From contig NZ_SBAP01000007.1 of assembly GCF_004134945.1 (NCBI RefSeq), forward strand, positions 29,573-93,572: 64,000 nt of DNA, written 5' to 3'. This document shows, in pieces, positions 50,621-59,987 of the stretch. Both the position numbers and the translations under genes were made by a program. Numbering within the stretch: position 1 is the first letter of the stretch; each line of letters begins with the position of its first letter. The stretch is from Fusobacterium_C necrophorum_A (GTDB taxonomy: Bacteria; Fusobacteriota; Fusobacteriia; Fusobacteriales; Fusobacteriaceae). Under the pieces are notes generated by a model, which had not been told where the DNA came from, searched no databases, and saw only the letters and a list, made by a program, of their open reading frames with translations.

Positions 50621-52726
50621 ATGAAAACAATGTTGGAAGTTTTTGGAGTACACTGCTTTTCAGAAAAAGAATTAAAAAGTCGTGTTCCAAAAGATGTATT
50701 TAAAAGCTTTAAAAAAGTTCAAGCCGGAAAAGAAGAATTATCGATTACTACTGCCAATGTCATTGCAAATGCCATTAAACTTTGGGCCATTGAAAATGGA
50801 GCGACACACTTCACACATTGGTTTCAACCCTTGACAGAACTAACTGCAGAAAAGCATGAAGCCTTTCTTTCTGTCCACTCTGACGGAACTTCCATTACCG
50901 AATTCACAGGAAAAGAATTGATTAAAGGAGAATCAGATACCTCATCTTTCCCCAACGGCGGGCTACGTTCCACCTTTGAAGCTCGGGGATATACTGCTTG
51001 GGATATTGGTTCTCCTATGTTTTTAAAAGGAGAAGGGCTTTCGAAAAGCTTATACATTCCTACCGCTTTTATTGGATATAGCGGAGAAGCTTTGGATAAA
51101 AAAGTCCCTCTCCTTCGTTCCATTGCCAGCATTCGAAAAGAAGCCTTGCGAATCCAAAAAATTCTTGGCGACTCGGATACACGGCATGTGGATGTTACTC
51201 TTGGAGTAGAACAGGAATATTTTCTGGTAGAAAAGAAATTTTTTGACTTACGAAAGGATTTAACGCTTTCCGGAAGAACTGTCTTTGGAAATCTACCTCC
51301 CAAAGGACAAGAAATGAATGATCACTACTATGGTACCATAAAAGAAAGAGTGGAAGCTTTCATGACGGAACTGGATAGGGAGCTTTGGAAAGTGGGAGTG
51401 ATGTCAAAAACAAAACATAATGAAGTTGCCCCGAATCAATTTGAAGTAGCCATTATGTTTAATACTGCTAATGTTGCGGTGGATCAAAATCAAATTACAA
51501 TGGACATGATTAAAAAAGTGGCAACGAGACATCATTTGGCCGCCCTTCTTCATGAAAAACCTTTCCATGGAATTAACGGCTCCGGAAAACATTGCAATTG
51601 GTCTCTTTCTACCGATACCGGAAAAAATCTCTTAGATCCCAGCAGCTTAGAGGAAAATCGTTTTGACTTTTTATTATATGTCATGGCAGTCATGGAAGGA
51701 GTATACCGATATTCCGGAATTTTAAGAGCCTGCACCGCCACTCCGGGAAATGACTATCGTCTAGGAGGTCATGAGGCTCCTCCGGCTATTATTTCTATCT
51801 TCTTAGGAAACGAATTGCAACAAATTTTTGAAAATATTCAACACAATAATTTATCTATGACGACACAAAAAGACTTATTGGATTTAGGGTCTTCTTTCCC
51901 AAAAATTCCGCAAGATATCTCGGATAGAAATCGAACTTCTCCTTTTGCTTTTACCGGAAACAAATTTGAATTTCGTATGCCGGGTTCCAGTGCTTCTCCG
52001 GCAACTCCAACGTTTATTTTGAATACCATTGTTGCCGAAATTTTAAAAGAGTATGCAGATATGCTTGAGCAATGGACAGATTTAAGTCCTAATCTTAAGG
52101 TCATTACACTGATTCAACAACAATATCCGAAATACAAAAATATTTTATTCAACGGAAACGGCTATGATAAAAACTGGGAAATAGAAGCAAATAATTTAGG
52201 ACTTTCCAATTTTAAGAATACCGTAGAAGCTCTCCCTAATTATATTTCGGAGGAAACCATCTCTTTGTTTGAACGAAATCAAGTATTGACGAGAGCTGAA
52301 TTGCAATCTCGTTTTCATGTCTATTGCGAACGTTATAATAAACAAAACAATATTGAAATTTCCTCTGCTATTGAAATTGCACGAAATGAAATTTATCCGA
52401 GTGTTTTGGCTTATATCACTAAAATTGCTCAAAATATCGAAAGTTTAAAATCCTTAGTGGAAGAAAAAGAATATCAGGAAGAGAAAACATTGTTGAAAAC
52501 CTTATTACATAATAAAAATGAAATGCTACGATACATCGGTGAATTAACAGACGGCATGAAAACCGCTACAAGCATTGTGAATCAATACCAACGAGCTCAA
52601 TATTACTCCGGAACTCTCGTTCCAAAACTTGCCGAACTTCGAAAAGTCGTTGATATTTTAGAAAAACAAAGCAATCAGCATACTTGGCCCATTCCAAGTT
52701 ATTATGATTTGCTATTTACTTTGTAG
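50621..52726 (+). CDS. glnN: Glutamine synthetase type III (GlnN)
   Basis: A 701-aa cytoplasmic enzyme condensing glutamate and ammonia with ATP. It belongs to the large GSIII family, known from anaerobes and cyanobacteria and unlike the 450-aa GSI. Recognisable segments are GGLRSTFEARGYTAWD near residue 112, GVEQEYFLVEKKFF near 195, NEVAPNQFEVAIMFN near 267, HGINGSGKHCNWS near 316, and RTSPFAFTGNKFEFRMPGSSASPATP near 430. These carry the metal- and ATP-binding residues. GGAGG lies upstream. Faces glutaminase A convergently across a terminator. Confidence 0.96.
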   Translation: MKTMLEVFGVHCFSEKELKSRVPKDVFKSFKKVQAGKEELSITTANVIANAIKLWAIENGATHFTHWFQPLTELTAEKHEAFLSVHSDGTSITEFTGKELIKGESDTSSFPNGGLRSTFEARGYTAWDIGSPMFLKGEGLSKSLYIPTAFIGYSGEALDKKVPLLRSIASIRKEALRIQKILGDSDTRHVDVTLGVEQEYFLVEKKFFDLRKDLTLSGRTVFGNLPPKGQEMNDHYYGTIKERVEAFMTELDRELWKVGVMSKTKHNEVAPNQFEVAIMFNTANVAVDQNQITMDMIKKVATRHHLAALLHEKPFHGINGSGKHCNWSLSTDTGKNLLDPSSLEENRFDFLLYVMAVMEGVYRYSGILRACTATPGNDYRLGGHEAPPAIISIFLGNELQQIFENIQHNNLSMTTQKDLLDLGSSFPKIPQDISDRNRTSPFAFTGNKFEFRMPGSSASPATPTFILNTIVAEILKEYADMLEQWTDLSPNLKVITLIQQQYPKYKNILFNGNGYDKNWEIEANNLGLSNFKNTVEALPNYISEETISLFERNQVLTRAELQSRFHVYCERYNKQNNIEISSAIEIARNEIYPSVLAYITKIAQNIESLKSLVEEKEYQEEKTLLKTLLHNKNEMLRYIGELTDGMKTATSIVNQYQRAQYYSGTLVPKLAELRKVVDILEKQSNQHTWPIPSYYDLLFTL

Positions 52727-52767
52727 AAAAATAATTCTTCTCAGAACTATTTATTGCAAAGTCATAT

Positions 52768-52801
52768 AAAAGGGGAGGTTTTTATATCCTCCCCTTTTTT
52801 T
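52768..52801 (+). terminator. Terminator of glnN
   Basis: 11-bp stem AAAAGGGGAGG/CCTCCCCTTTT, 9-nt loop, T-run. About 40 nt after the stop codon. Confidence 0.9.
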
Positions 52802-52906
52802 ATCGAATACCCTTTGTTATTTCCAATCTTAATAAGTCTTTTATAATCATTCTTATTCCAAATTTTGTATCTTCCTATATTCTCTGATATTTTTTCTTTT
52901 TCTACT

Positions 52907-53821
52907 TTAAAAAATAGACAAATTCAACTCTTTTGCTAAGTCTTCCAATACTCCCGCTCCTGCAATAGAATTTCCCTTTTTATCCAAAGAAGGTCCATAA
53001 ACCCCAATTCCCATTTTTTTAGGAACAACAGAGACTATTCCTCCTCCTACTCCGCTTTTGGACGGTATCCCCACTCGAACGGCAAATTCTCCCGATTCAT
53101 CATACATTCCACAAGTTACCATTAACGTTTTAATGATACGACTCAATCTGGTACTAATGACTCTCTCTCCATTGGATAAGACTCCGTCATTTGCTAAAAA
53201 CAAACCTAATTTTGCAATCGTATGCACTGTTACTTCCATAGAACATTGTTTGAAATAAATATCCAGAGCCTCTTCTACATTTCCCTCAATAATGCCCTCT
53301 CCTTTTAGAAAATATCCCATAGCACGATTGCGATCTCCCGTTTCCGATTCTCCGCAATAAATTTTATAATTGACATCTACGCTTTCATCTTCTGTTATTT
53401 TTCTCGTGAATTCCAATAATCTTTGAAATCGCTCTCTGACATTTTTCCCTTTAATCATAGAAGCCACCGCAATCGCTCCGGCATTGATTAAAGGATTATA
53501 AGGCTTTTTTCGACTGGAGGTTTCCAATTTTCGAATGGAATTAAAGGGATCTCCGCTCGGTTCCATTCCTACTTTTGAAAAAACATATTCTTCCCCATTG
53601 TCCAAAATTGCCAACATCAAAGAAATAATTTTCGAAATGCTTTGAATCGTAAACCTGATACCGCATTCTCCATAACAAAATTGATTTCCTTCCATATCCA
53701 TGACACAAATTCCCAAAGCGTTTTTATCCGCCCTATCCAATTCCGGAATATAATTTGCAACAGCTCCCAAGTCAGTCAGTTTTTTATTTTTTTCTACTAT
53801 TTTTCTTAACAGGTCTTGCAT
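52907..53821 (-). CDS. glsA: Glutaminase A
   Basis: A 304-aa serine-dependent enzyme hydrolysing glutamine to glutamate and ammonia. The catalytic serine-lysine motif is in TIQSISKI, the Asn/Tyr elements in KPYNPLINAGAIA, and the SKSGVGGGI stretch near the C-terminus is conserved. With the convergent glnN it forms a glutamine synthesis/breakdown pair, and it may help acid tolerance as in other bacteria (inference). Confidence 0.96.
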   Translation of the reverse strand: MQDLLRKIVEKNKKLTDLGAVANYIPELDRADKNALGICVMDMEGNQFCYGECGIRFTIQSISKIISLMLAILDNGEEYVFSKVGMEPSGDPFNSIRKLETSSRKKPYNPLINAGAIAVASMIKGKNVRERFQRLLEFTRKITEDESVDVNYKIYCGESETGDRNRAMGYFLKGEGIIEGNVEEALDIYFKQCSMEVTVHTIAKLGLFLANDGVLSNGERVISTRLSRIIKTLMVTCGMYDESGEFAVRVGIPSKSGVGGGIVSVVPKKMGIGVYGPSLDKKGNSIAGAGVLEDLAKELNLSIF

Positions 53822-53921
53822 TTTTTCCTCCGTTTTATATAGAACATTTTGTTTCTTTTTATAATATTTTCATCTGCTTATTTTCAATATAACAAATCAA
53901 AAAAAATTTGTCAAGAATATA

Positions 53922-53951
53922 AAAATCCCACAAATAGAATATTTGTGGGAT
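53922..53951 (-). terminator. Terminator of rplM-rpsI
   Basis: 11-bp perfect stem ATCCCACAAAT/ATTTGTGGGAT, 5-nt loop, T-run on the minus strand; 29 bp after the rpsI stop. Confidence 0.88.
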
Positions 53952-53979
53952 GGTACTTTTGTATTCTTTTATGAAGAAA

Positions 53980-54378
53980 TTAACGTTTTGAGAATTGAGG
54001 GCTTCTTCTTGCCTTTTTCTTTCCGTATTTCTTTCTTTCTACCATTCTTGAATCTCGAGTTAAGAATCCGGCTTCTCGTAAAACTACTTTTAAAGTTTCA
54101 TCTGCTTCTACCAAAGCTCTGGAAACCCCGTGTCGGATTGCCCCTGCCTGTCCGGAGTTTCCTCCTCCGCATACATTTACTCGTATTTCATATTTATCTA
54201 AAGTTTCTGTTAATACCAAAGGTTGTTCCACGATCTTTGCTAAAATTTCTCTTCCACCGAAATATTCCATCATTGATTTTCCGTTAATAACAACTCCTTG
54301 TCCTCCAGGAATTAATCTTACTCTCGCTACTGAAGTTTTTCTTCTTCCAGTTCCTCTATATTGATTCATATCTGCCAC
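53980..54378 (-). CDS. rpsI: 30S ribosomal protein S9
   Basis: A 132-aa protein whose C-terminal tail (KARRSPQFSKR) contacts P-site tRNA. GTGRRKTSVARVRLIPG opening is typical. Encoded 16 bp after rplM. Confidence 0.98.
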   Translation of the reverse strand: MADMNQYRGTGRRKTSVARVRLIPGGQGVVINGKSMMEYFGGREILAKIVEQPLVLTETLDKYEIRVNVCGGGNSGQAGAIRHGVSRALVEADETLKVVLREAGFLTRDSRMVERKKYGKKKARRSPQFSKR

Positions 54379-54394
54379 TCTTCCCTACCTCCTA

Positions 54395-54829
54395 TTAAAA
54401 TTCTACCTTGTTTGGTTGTTGTGCTTCATGAGTATGTTCCGCTCCGGCAAATACTCTCAATCTTGTTAATTGTTGTCTTCCTAATTTATTTTTCGGAAGC
54501 ATTCTTTTAACAGCTAGCATTAATAGTTCTTCAGGTCTCTTATCTAAGATTTCTCCTAATTTTCTTTCTCTGATTCCACCCGGAAATCCAGAGTGATTGT
54601 AATATTTTTTATCTGTTAATTTTTTACCAGTTACTACCATTTTTGCGACATTCGTTACAACAACGAAATCTCCTCCGTCAATATGTGGAGTGAAAGTAAT
54701 TTTTTCTTTCCCCATCAATTTTTTAGCAACTTCTACTGCTAATCTTCCTAAAATTTTTCCTTCTGCATCATAGTGGTGCCATTCTCTAACGACATCTTCT
54801 TTTCTTTGCATATAAGTATACTTCTTCAC
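54395..54829 (-). CDS. rplM: 50S ribosomal protein L13
   Basis: A 144-aa assembly protein. Segments WHHYDAEGKILGRLAVEVAKKLMGK, GDFVVVTNVAK and GMLPKNKLGR-like VKRMLPKNKLGRQQL match L13. The start codon is GTG at 54829 with AGGAGG 9 nt upstream. A consensus promoter and a two-hairpin leader precede it. Confidence 0.97.
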   Translation of the reverse strand: MKKYTYMQRKEDVVREWHHYDAEGKILGRLAVEVAKKLMGKEKITFTPHIDGGDFVVVTNVAKMVVTGKKLTDKKYYNHSGFPGGIRERKLGEILDKRPEELLMLAVKRMLPKNKLGRQQLTRLRVFAGAEHTHEAQQPNKVEF

Positions 54830-54849
54830 TTTGTATTTCCTCCTAAAAA

Positions 54850-54910
54850 TTTGTTATATTCTTCGTGATATAACGCAACGGTCCTTTGTGGGAAAGGTCT
54901 AATAATATAC
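54850..54910 (-). promoter_or_regulatory. Two-hairpin 5' leader of rplM
   Basis: The 80-nt leader between the promoter and the GTG start holds CCTTT/AAAGG (54893-54897 with 54883-54887) and GTTATAT/ATATAAC (54868-54874 with 54853-54859). L13 autoregulatory leaders are known upstream of rplM in Firmicutes; whether this belongs to that family is not shown. Confidence 0.4.
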
Positions 54911-54916
54911 TTTATT

Positions 54917-54945
54917 ATTATAGAGTATTTTCTTTTCCATGTCAA
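54917..54945 (-). promoter_or_regulatory. Consensus promoter of rplM-rpsI
   Basis: Minus strand TTGACA (54940-54945), exactly 17 bp, TATAAT (54917-54922). A perfect sigma-70 consensus, as fits a highly expressed ribosomal operon. Confidence 0.9.
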
Positions 54946-54963
54946 TCTTTTTTATACAAAATC

Positions 54964-54992
54964 AAAAAATACGGACAGAAAACTCTGCCCGT
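54964..54992 (-). terminator. Terminator of the CstA/BtsT-type gene
   Basis: 8-bp stem ACGGGCAG/CTGTCCGT (with a G-U pair) and a T6 run, 26 bp after the stop at 55018. Confidence 0.85.
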
Positions 54993-55017
54993 TCTTTTTC
55001 TTTTTTTGATAATTTTC

Positions 55018-56451
55018 CTATTCCACTTCAATATTCGCAGCTGCTGTTTTTGTTTTCCAGAATAATAACCCTGCCAAAGCAGATACGATGATTCCTGCTA
55101 CAATTCCAATTTGTTCCACTACGTGAATGTCAGTATTTCCAAATATCCATGCAAATCCTTCCGGAGCACAAATAATGTAAGAAGTAACAACCACTGTCAT
55201 AAATAGTGCCGGAATGACAGCAATCCAGAAATTTTTTCCATGTCTTTCCAAATATTTTGCTGCTGCCCACAATGCAATCGTTGCTAAAGTTTGATTTGAC
55301 CATCCGAAATATCTCCAAATAATGGCAAACGGAATGAAACATAGTGCCAATCCGATTGCAAATAGAGGAATTGCAATCACAAATCTATTTTTGACCGGTC
55401 CTTGTTTAAATCCGATAGCATCCGCAATCGTAAGTCTGGCACTTCTAAATGCAGTATCTCCACTTGTAATTGGACAGGCAACGACTCCGAGAATTGCCAA
55501 AGCTCCTCCAACCGGTCCTAAAACTCCTCTTGAAATAGTATCCACTACAACGGCTGCTGACCCTGCTCCTGCCAATCCTTCAATATTTCCAAAGTAACAC
55601 ATTGCCGCTGCTGCCCAAACTAGAGCAACAATTCCTTCCGAAATCATAGCACCATAAAATACTCTTCTTCCTTCTTTTTCTGTTCTCAGACATCTTGCCA
55701 TCATAGGAGATTGCGTTGCGTGGAAACCACTGATGGCTCCACAAGCAATGGAGATGCAAAGATATGGAAAAATAGATTTTCCTGCCGGATGAAAATTATG
55801 GAAGGTGATTTCAGGAATATTGACTGCATATCCTTGAAAAATAATTCCAAAGCCGATTCCCACTGCCATAATCAATAAACAAATTCCGAAAATAGGATAA
55901 ATTCTTCCAATCACCTGGTCGATTGGCAACACTGTTGCAATCAAATAGTAAATAATGATAATTCCTAATAATACCATAGTTGGAATTCCTGTTAAATTAT
56001 GTAAAATATCGGCAGGACTCTTTACAAAAACAACTCCAACCAACACCAACAAGACAATAGAAAAAGCAACCATCAATTTTCTCGCATTTTCTCCCAAATA
56101 TTTCCCGACAATTTCAGAAACCGATGCTCCATCTTGTCTTACGGACAACATTCCAATTAAAAAATCATGAACAGAGCCTGCAAAAATACATCCAAATACA
56201 ATCCAAATAAATGCTGCCGGTCCCCACATTGCTCCTGCAACGGCTCCAAAAATCGGCCCTGTCCCTGCAATATTTAAGAACTGAATCAAAAAAGCTTTTT
56301 TCCAATCCATTTCCACATAGTCCACTCCGTCCGCCATTCTTTTCGCCGGAGTTACTCTTGCATCTGTAGAACCGAACACCCTATCTACAAAGGCACCATA
56401 TAAAATATACCCAAGGATCAAAGCAACAACAGATCCAATAAAACTAAACAT
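55018..56451 (-). CDS. CstA/BtsT-family transporter (probable pyruvate importer)
   Basis: A 477-aa membrane protein with about 13 helices. Family features are the opening LGYILYGxFVDRVFG, NIAGTGPIFGAVAGAMWGP and PITSGDTAFRSARLTIAD. It is short like the clade lacking the long CstA C-terminus. The start is placed at the second ATG (56451), 8 nt from GGGGG; the first ATG at 56457 is only 2 nt away. In E. coli the homologue BtsT is a pyruvate/proton symporter switched on by the LytS-type sensor BtsS and LytTR regulator BtsR, and the same pair of genes lies just upstream here. A pyruvate substrate is therefore likely; peptides are an alternative. Confidence 0.88.
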   Translation of the reverse strand: MFSFIGSVVALILGYILYGAFVDRVFGSTDARVTPAKRMADGVDYVEMDWKKAFLIQFLNIAGTGPIFGAVAGAMWGPAAFIWIVFGCIFAGSVHDFLIGMLSVRQDGASVSEIVGKYLGENARKLMVAFSIVLLVLVGVVFVKSPADILHNLTGIPTMVLLGIIIIYYLIATVLPIDQVIGRIYPIFGICLLIMAVGIGFGIIFQGYAVNIPEITFHNFHPAGKSIFPYLCISIACGAISGFHATQSPMMARCLRTEKEGRRVFYGAMISEGIVALVWAAAAMCYFGNIEGLAGAGSAAVVVDTISRGVLGPVGGALAILGVVACPITSGDTAFRSARLTIADAIGFKQGPVKNRFVIAIPLFAIGLALCFIPFAIIWRYFGWSNQTLATIALWAAAKYLERHGKNFWIAVIPALFMTVVVTSYIICAPEGFAWIFGNTDIHVVEQIGIVAGIIVSALAGLLFWKTKTAAANIEVE

Positions 56452-56486
56452 AACCATAGCCCCCTTTTATAAAAACTTTTCTACTA

Positions 56487-56559
56487 ATTATAGTATATTC
56501 TATTTTTTATAAAGATGACTATTTTATCTATAAAATGTTTTATTTCAGATATGAATGGT
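56487..56559 (-). promoter_or_regulatory. Candidate LytTR-activated promoter of the transporter gene
   Basis: Minus strand TATAAT (56487-56492) with a poor -35 (TCTTTA). Upstream lie two AACATT/ACCATT-type direct repeats 20 bp apart (56534-56539 and 56554-56559), the spacing of LytTR-type sites. A weak -35 with upstream direct repeats fits activation by the neighbouring regulator. Confidence 0.4.
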
Positions 56560-56582
56560 AAGAAAACGAGAACAAGTTGCCT

Positions 56583-57287
56583 TTATTTTACTTGAAATAA
56601 ACTTTTAAATTCTTTCATATTGTTTCGACTGACAGGAATTTTAACCGGACAATTTTCCATATGAATCATATAAGAATTGTTAAACCAAGGCTCAATTTCT
56701 CTCACTTTTCCTAAATTTACGAGATAGGATCGATGACAACGATAAAATTGAGTTTTCGGCAATTGCTCTTCCCATTCCGAAATTTTCATCTTTGTCAAAT
56801 AACACTCTTTGGATGTATAAACCCTCGTTTCTTTTTTATCCGCCTCTACAACCACAATATCTTCCAGATTGAGAACCATAATTTTCTCTCCAACACCAAT
56901 ACTTATTTTATTAGATACCTGTTTTTTCTCAACTGACAATCTGGATAATAATTTTTCAATTCTACTTTCGGAATAAGGTTTTAGCAGATAATCAAAGGCC
57001 TGTATCTCAAAGGCATCTACAGCATATTCCCGATAGGCCGTCACAAAAACAATTTTCATACCGGGATTTAATTTCCGAATAATTTTTCCTAAATTTAAGC
57101 CATTTAATTCCGGCATGTCAATATCCAAAAATAGAGTATCTACTTCTGCGGCATGTTCCTGAAGATAATCGAAGGCATCCAGAGAATCTCCAAATTCTTG
57201 TAGTAGTTCCGCTCCCGGAAATTTTTCCACAAAGTATTTCAATTCCTCTCTTGCAGGAAATTCATCATCTACAATGACACATTTCAT
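56583..57287 (-). CDS. LytTR-type response regulator (BtsR-like)
   Basis: A 234-aa regulator. Receiver domain with acidic pocket VDDE and phospho-acceptor Asp55 in LFLDIDMPELNG. C-terminal LytTR DNA-binding domain from about residue 130 (VVEADKKETRVYT, FYRCHRSYLVNL). Its start overlaps the kinase stop by 4 bp. It probably activates the transporter gene 130 bp downstream. Confidence 0.93.
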   Translation of the reverse strand: MKCVIVDDEFPAREELKYFVEKFPGAELLQEFGDSLDAFDYLQEHAAEVDTLFLDIDMPELNGLNLGKIIRKLNPGMKIVFVTAYREYAVDAFEIQAFDYLLKPYSESRIEKLLSRLSVEKKQVSNKISIGVGEKIMVLNLEDIVVVEADKKETRVYTSKECYLTKMKISEWEEQLPKTQFYRCHRSYLVNLGKVREIEPWFNNSYMIHMENCPVKIPVSRNNMKEFKSLFQVK

Positions 57288-58957
57288 ATACTATCCACCT
57301 CCTGTCTATAAATAGAAAAAGAAATTTTAGTTCCTTCCAACAAACGCTCTATCAATAATCCTTTTCCATAAATTAACTTTAAACGATGATGTACATTTTT
57401 TAATCCAATGGAAGAGCCTATTTCTTCCTCCAAAGAATGAATCACTTTTTCCGGAATTCCTAAGCCGTCATCTTGAATACTAATCCGGGTCTCCTCCCCC
57501 TTTATTTTTGCGGAAATCCAAATATTCCCTCCCTGTCGTTTGGGTAATAACCCATGTATAATGCTATTTTCTACCAAGGGTTGTATGGATAAACTTGGAA
57601 TTTCTCTCTCCAAAGCCTCTTCTTCGATCTGATAATGTACCTTAATTTTATCCCCAAATCTTGCACTTTCTAAAGCCACAAAAGCTCTTACTTGCTCCAA
57701 CTCTTCCTGCAAAGTGACAAATTTTGTTGAATTTTCAAGATTATAACGTAAATAGGTCGAAAGATCTATAATTACTTCCCGAGCTTTGTTAGGATCTATC
57801 CTGACAAAAGAGGCGATGGTATTTAAAACATTAAATAAAAAATGAGGGTTGATTTGACTGTACAGAGCTTTCAACTCTGCCTTTCTCGCTGAATCTTCTA
57901 AGGCATCCAATTTTTCGAGTTCCAATTGCGTGGAGATTAACTGGGATAATCCTATCGCCAAATATCGGTTGTTGGCAGTTACCTTTTCGGGAGTATCAAA
58001 AAAGATTTTTAAGGCTCCCGAAACTTTTCCTCGTTCCAAGAGAGGAAGAATAATGCAGGACTTAATTTCTTTGGATAAGAATAGATAATCTGATAAATGC
58101 TCCCGATTATTTTTTCCAAATACCATAATTTTTCCTAGTTCCAATACTTTTCTGGTCATAGGACTTTGAATATTTGTTTTTTCTATACGAGGAATTCCTT
58201 CTACCACATAACTTGCTCGAATTTTTTCTAAATCTGTGATTGCTACAGCCTTTGCTTCCAGAGATTCCAAAATAATTTTACAGACAGAGTCCAAAGATTC
58301 TCCTTTTTGGAAGTAAGGTAAGGTTTTGTTCGCAATTTCTAAGGCAATTTTTGCCTGCTTTCCGGCACTCACTTCCATGCTGCTCAAAGTATTTTGAATA
58401 ATCGAAATCAAAGCATATACTCCCAAAGAATTCATAAATGACATCGGAAAATAAATACTTTTGACAATGTCCAAGCCGTCCTTAAAATTGGAAGAAAAAA
58501 CCAAAATTAGAATCATACTAATGCTTTCTACAATAATCGCCAAAAAGAACCCAATCATCGGCTTCGCAGACTCTCGGTAGCGATTATGCAAATATCCGGA
58601 AAATACTCCGGCTAAAACAGTAGCAATGGCACAGGGAATTTCTGTTGCCTCCCCAATCGGAATTAAAATTCTATGAATCGCTGAAAAAATACCGGCTAAA
58701 ATCCCCACTTGAGGTCCTAACAATAGTCCTCCGGTAATCACTCCTATATTTCTGGTATTTAAAATAGAACCCTTATAATCCAAACCGATATAAGTTCCTG
58801 CAATCGCTAAGGCTGAGAAAAAAAGAACATAGATGATATGATCTCTTCTTTCTTCCTTTCTCAAACTTTCTATGGCCGATTTTATCTTCGTAAATAAAAA
58901 AGCCGCTGCAATAATATATCCAATATTGTTCAGAAGATGATTCATCAGAGTAAACAT
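57284..58957 (-). CDS. LytS/BtsS-type sensor histidine kinase
   Basis: A 557-aa membrane kinase. Residues 1-175 form the 5TM-5TMR_LYT sensor (GGLLLGPQVGILAGIFSAIHR). A GAF domain lies at about 215-340. The His_kinase region has the phospho-accepting His in QINPHFLFNVLNT near residue 370. The ATPase domain shows N (VENSIIHGL) and G (DDGLGI) boxes. In E. coli BtsS binds pyruvate; the ligand here is inferred from context. Confidence 0.93.
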   Translation of the reverse strand: MFTLMNHLLNNIGYIIAAAFLFTKIKSAIESLRKEERRDHIIYVLFFSALAIAGTYIGLDYKGSILNTRNIGVITGGLLLGPQVGILAGIFSAIHRILIPIGEATEIPCAIATVLAGVFSGYLHNRYRESAKPMIGFFLAIIVESISMILILVFSSNFKDGLDIVKSIYFPMSFMNSLGVYALISIIQNTLSSMEVSAGKQAKIALEIANKTLPYFQKGESLDSVCKIILESLEAKAVAITDLEKIRASYVVEGIPRIEKTNIQSPMTRKVLELGKIMVFGKNNREHLSDYLFLSKEIKSCIILPLLERGKVSGALKIFFDTPEKVTANNRYLAIGLSQLISTQLELEKLDALEDSARKAELKALYSQINPHFLFNVLNTIASFVRIDPNKAREVIIDLSTYLRYNLENSTKFVTLQEELEQVRAFVALESARFGDKIKVHYQIEEEALEREIPSLSIQPLVENSIIHGLLPKRQGGNIWISAKIKGEETRISIQDDGLGIPEKVIHSLEEEIGSSIGLKNVHHRLKLIYGKGLLIERLLEGTKISFSIYRQEVDSI

Positions 58958-58966
58958 ACATAACTC

Positions 58967-59866
58967 CTATTTTTGCTTTTGCGTAATTCGATAAATAGCC
59001 ACTAACATAATTACAGCACTGAGCAATTGAATTCCACTCAATAATTTTCCATTCAATAAAAAATCAAATACAACACTCGAAATCGGAAAACACAACTCAC
59101 AAATTGTAGAAATTCGAGCAGGAATATAACGTAATCCATAGTAATATAAAAGGATTGCTCCACTTCCCGTCGTCAATCCGATAATCACAAAAATCAACCA
59201 TTCCGTTCCCGTCGTCTGAGCAAAACTTTGAAAGCCTCCTGTGAATAAGGCAATCCAAAATGCAATAACACTCGTAAAGCTGTATCGAAGGTATAAGGCG
59301 GTTCGAAATGAAGCATTTTTTAAAATTCGCTTTCCAAAAACAGTAGCACTTCCAAAAGAAAAAGCAGCCAATAGAGAATAGAAACAAGCAAGCCCTATAT
59401 TACTTCCTGACATTGTCGGAATATTTCCCTCAAATGTCAAAAAATATCCCCCTAACAGAGCCACACAGGACCAAAAAATAAATTTCTTTTCTATGACTTC
59501 TTTCAATAAAATTCTAGCCAGAACAATGGCAAACACAGGTTGCAATTTTTGTAACAGAGTTACAACGGTTAAATGCTGAAAATTTACCAAAAATAAGGCT
59601 TTCACAATTGATAAGGTCCCTACTGCTCCACCGAATAAAGCGACCAAGAAAAAATAAAACAGATCATGAGAATCCAACTGTTTTATTTTTTGGAACTCTT
59701 CTCTTCCAAAGAACAAACTCATCCCTACAAAAGGTAAAAAATGTAGCATAAATACAACATATGGCACTTGCAAATGGAATAATCGAGGTGTCAATGCAAT
59801 CGAATCAAATCCCCATAAAGTTGCCGCTAAACTGACCAAGATTACTCCTTGTAATTCTTTTTTCAT
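58967..59866 (-). CDS. EamA-family (DMT superfamily) transporter
   Basis: A 299-aa membrane protein with ten predicted helices and two EamA halves (TLWGFDSIALTP and, in the second, YSLLAAFSFGSATVFGKRIL). Such proteins export or import small metabolites. It lies 9 bp before the kinase gene on the same strand, so it may be in the same operon. Substrate unknown. Confidence 0.88.
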   Translation of the reverse strand: MKKELQGVILVSLAATLWGFDSIALTPRLFHLQVPYVVFMLHFLPFVGMSLFFGREEFQKIKQLDSHDLFYFFLVALFGGAVGTLSIVKALFLVNFQHLTVVTLLQKLQPVFAIVLARILLKEVIEKKFIFWSCVALLGGYFLTFEGNIPTMSGSNIGLACFYSLLAAFSFGSATVFGKRILKNASFRTALYLRYSFTSVIAFWIALFTGGFQSFAQTTGTEWLIFVIIGLTTGSGAILLYYYGLRYIPARISTICELCFPISSVVFDFLLNGKLLSGIQLLSAVIMLVAIYRITQKQK

Positions 59867-59922
59867 TTTCTAAAAATCTCCCCTTTGATTGTTTTCTGTA
59901 TTGTATCATATTTTAAAACAGA

Positions 59923-59962
59923 AAAAAACTTTTCATTTCCCAAATAAAATGAAAAGTTTTTT
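59923..59962. terminator. Terminator between the 127-aa gene and the EamA-family gene
   Basis: 16-bp stem AAAAAACTTTTCATTT with its complement, 8-nt loop, A-tract and T-tract on either side. It ends the 127-aa gene. Confidence 0.88.
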
Positions 59963-59987
59963 AATTTCATGTATAATTCCATTCTTT

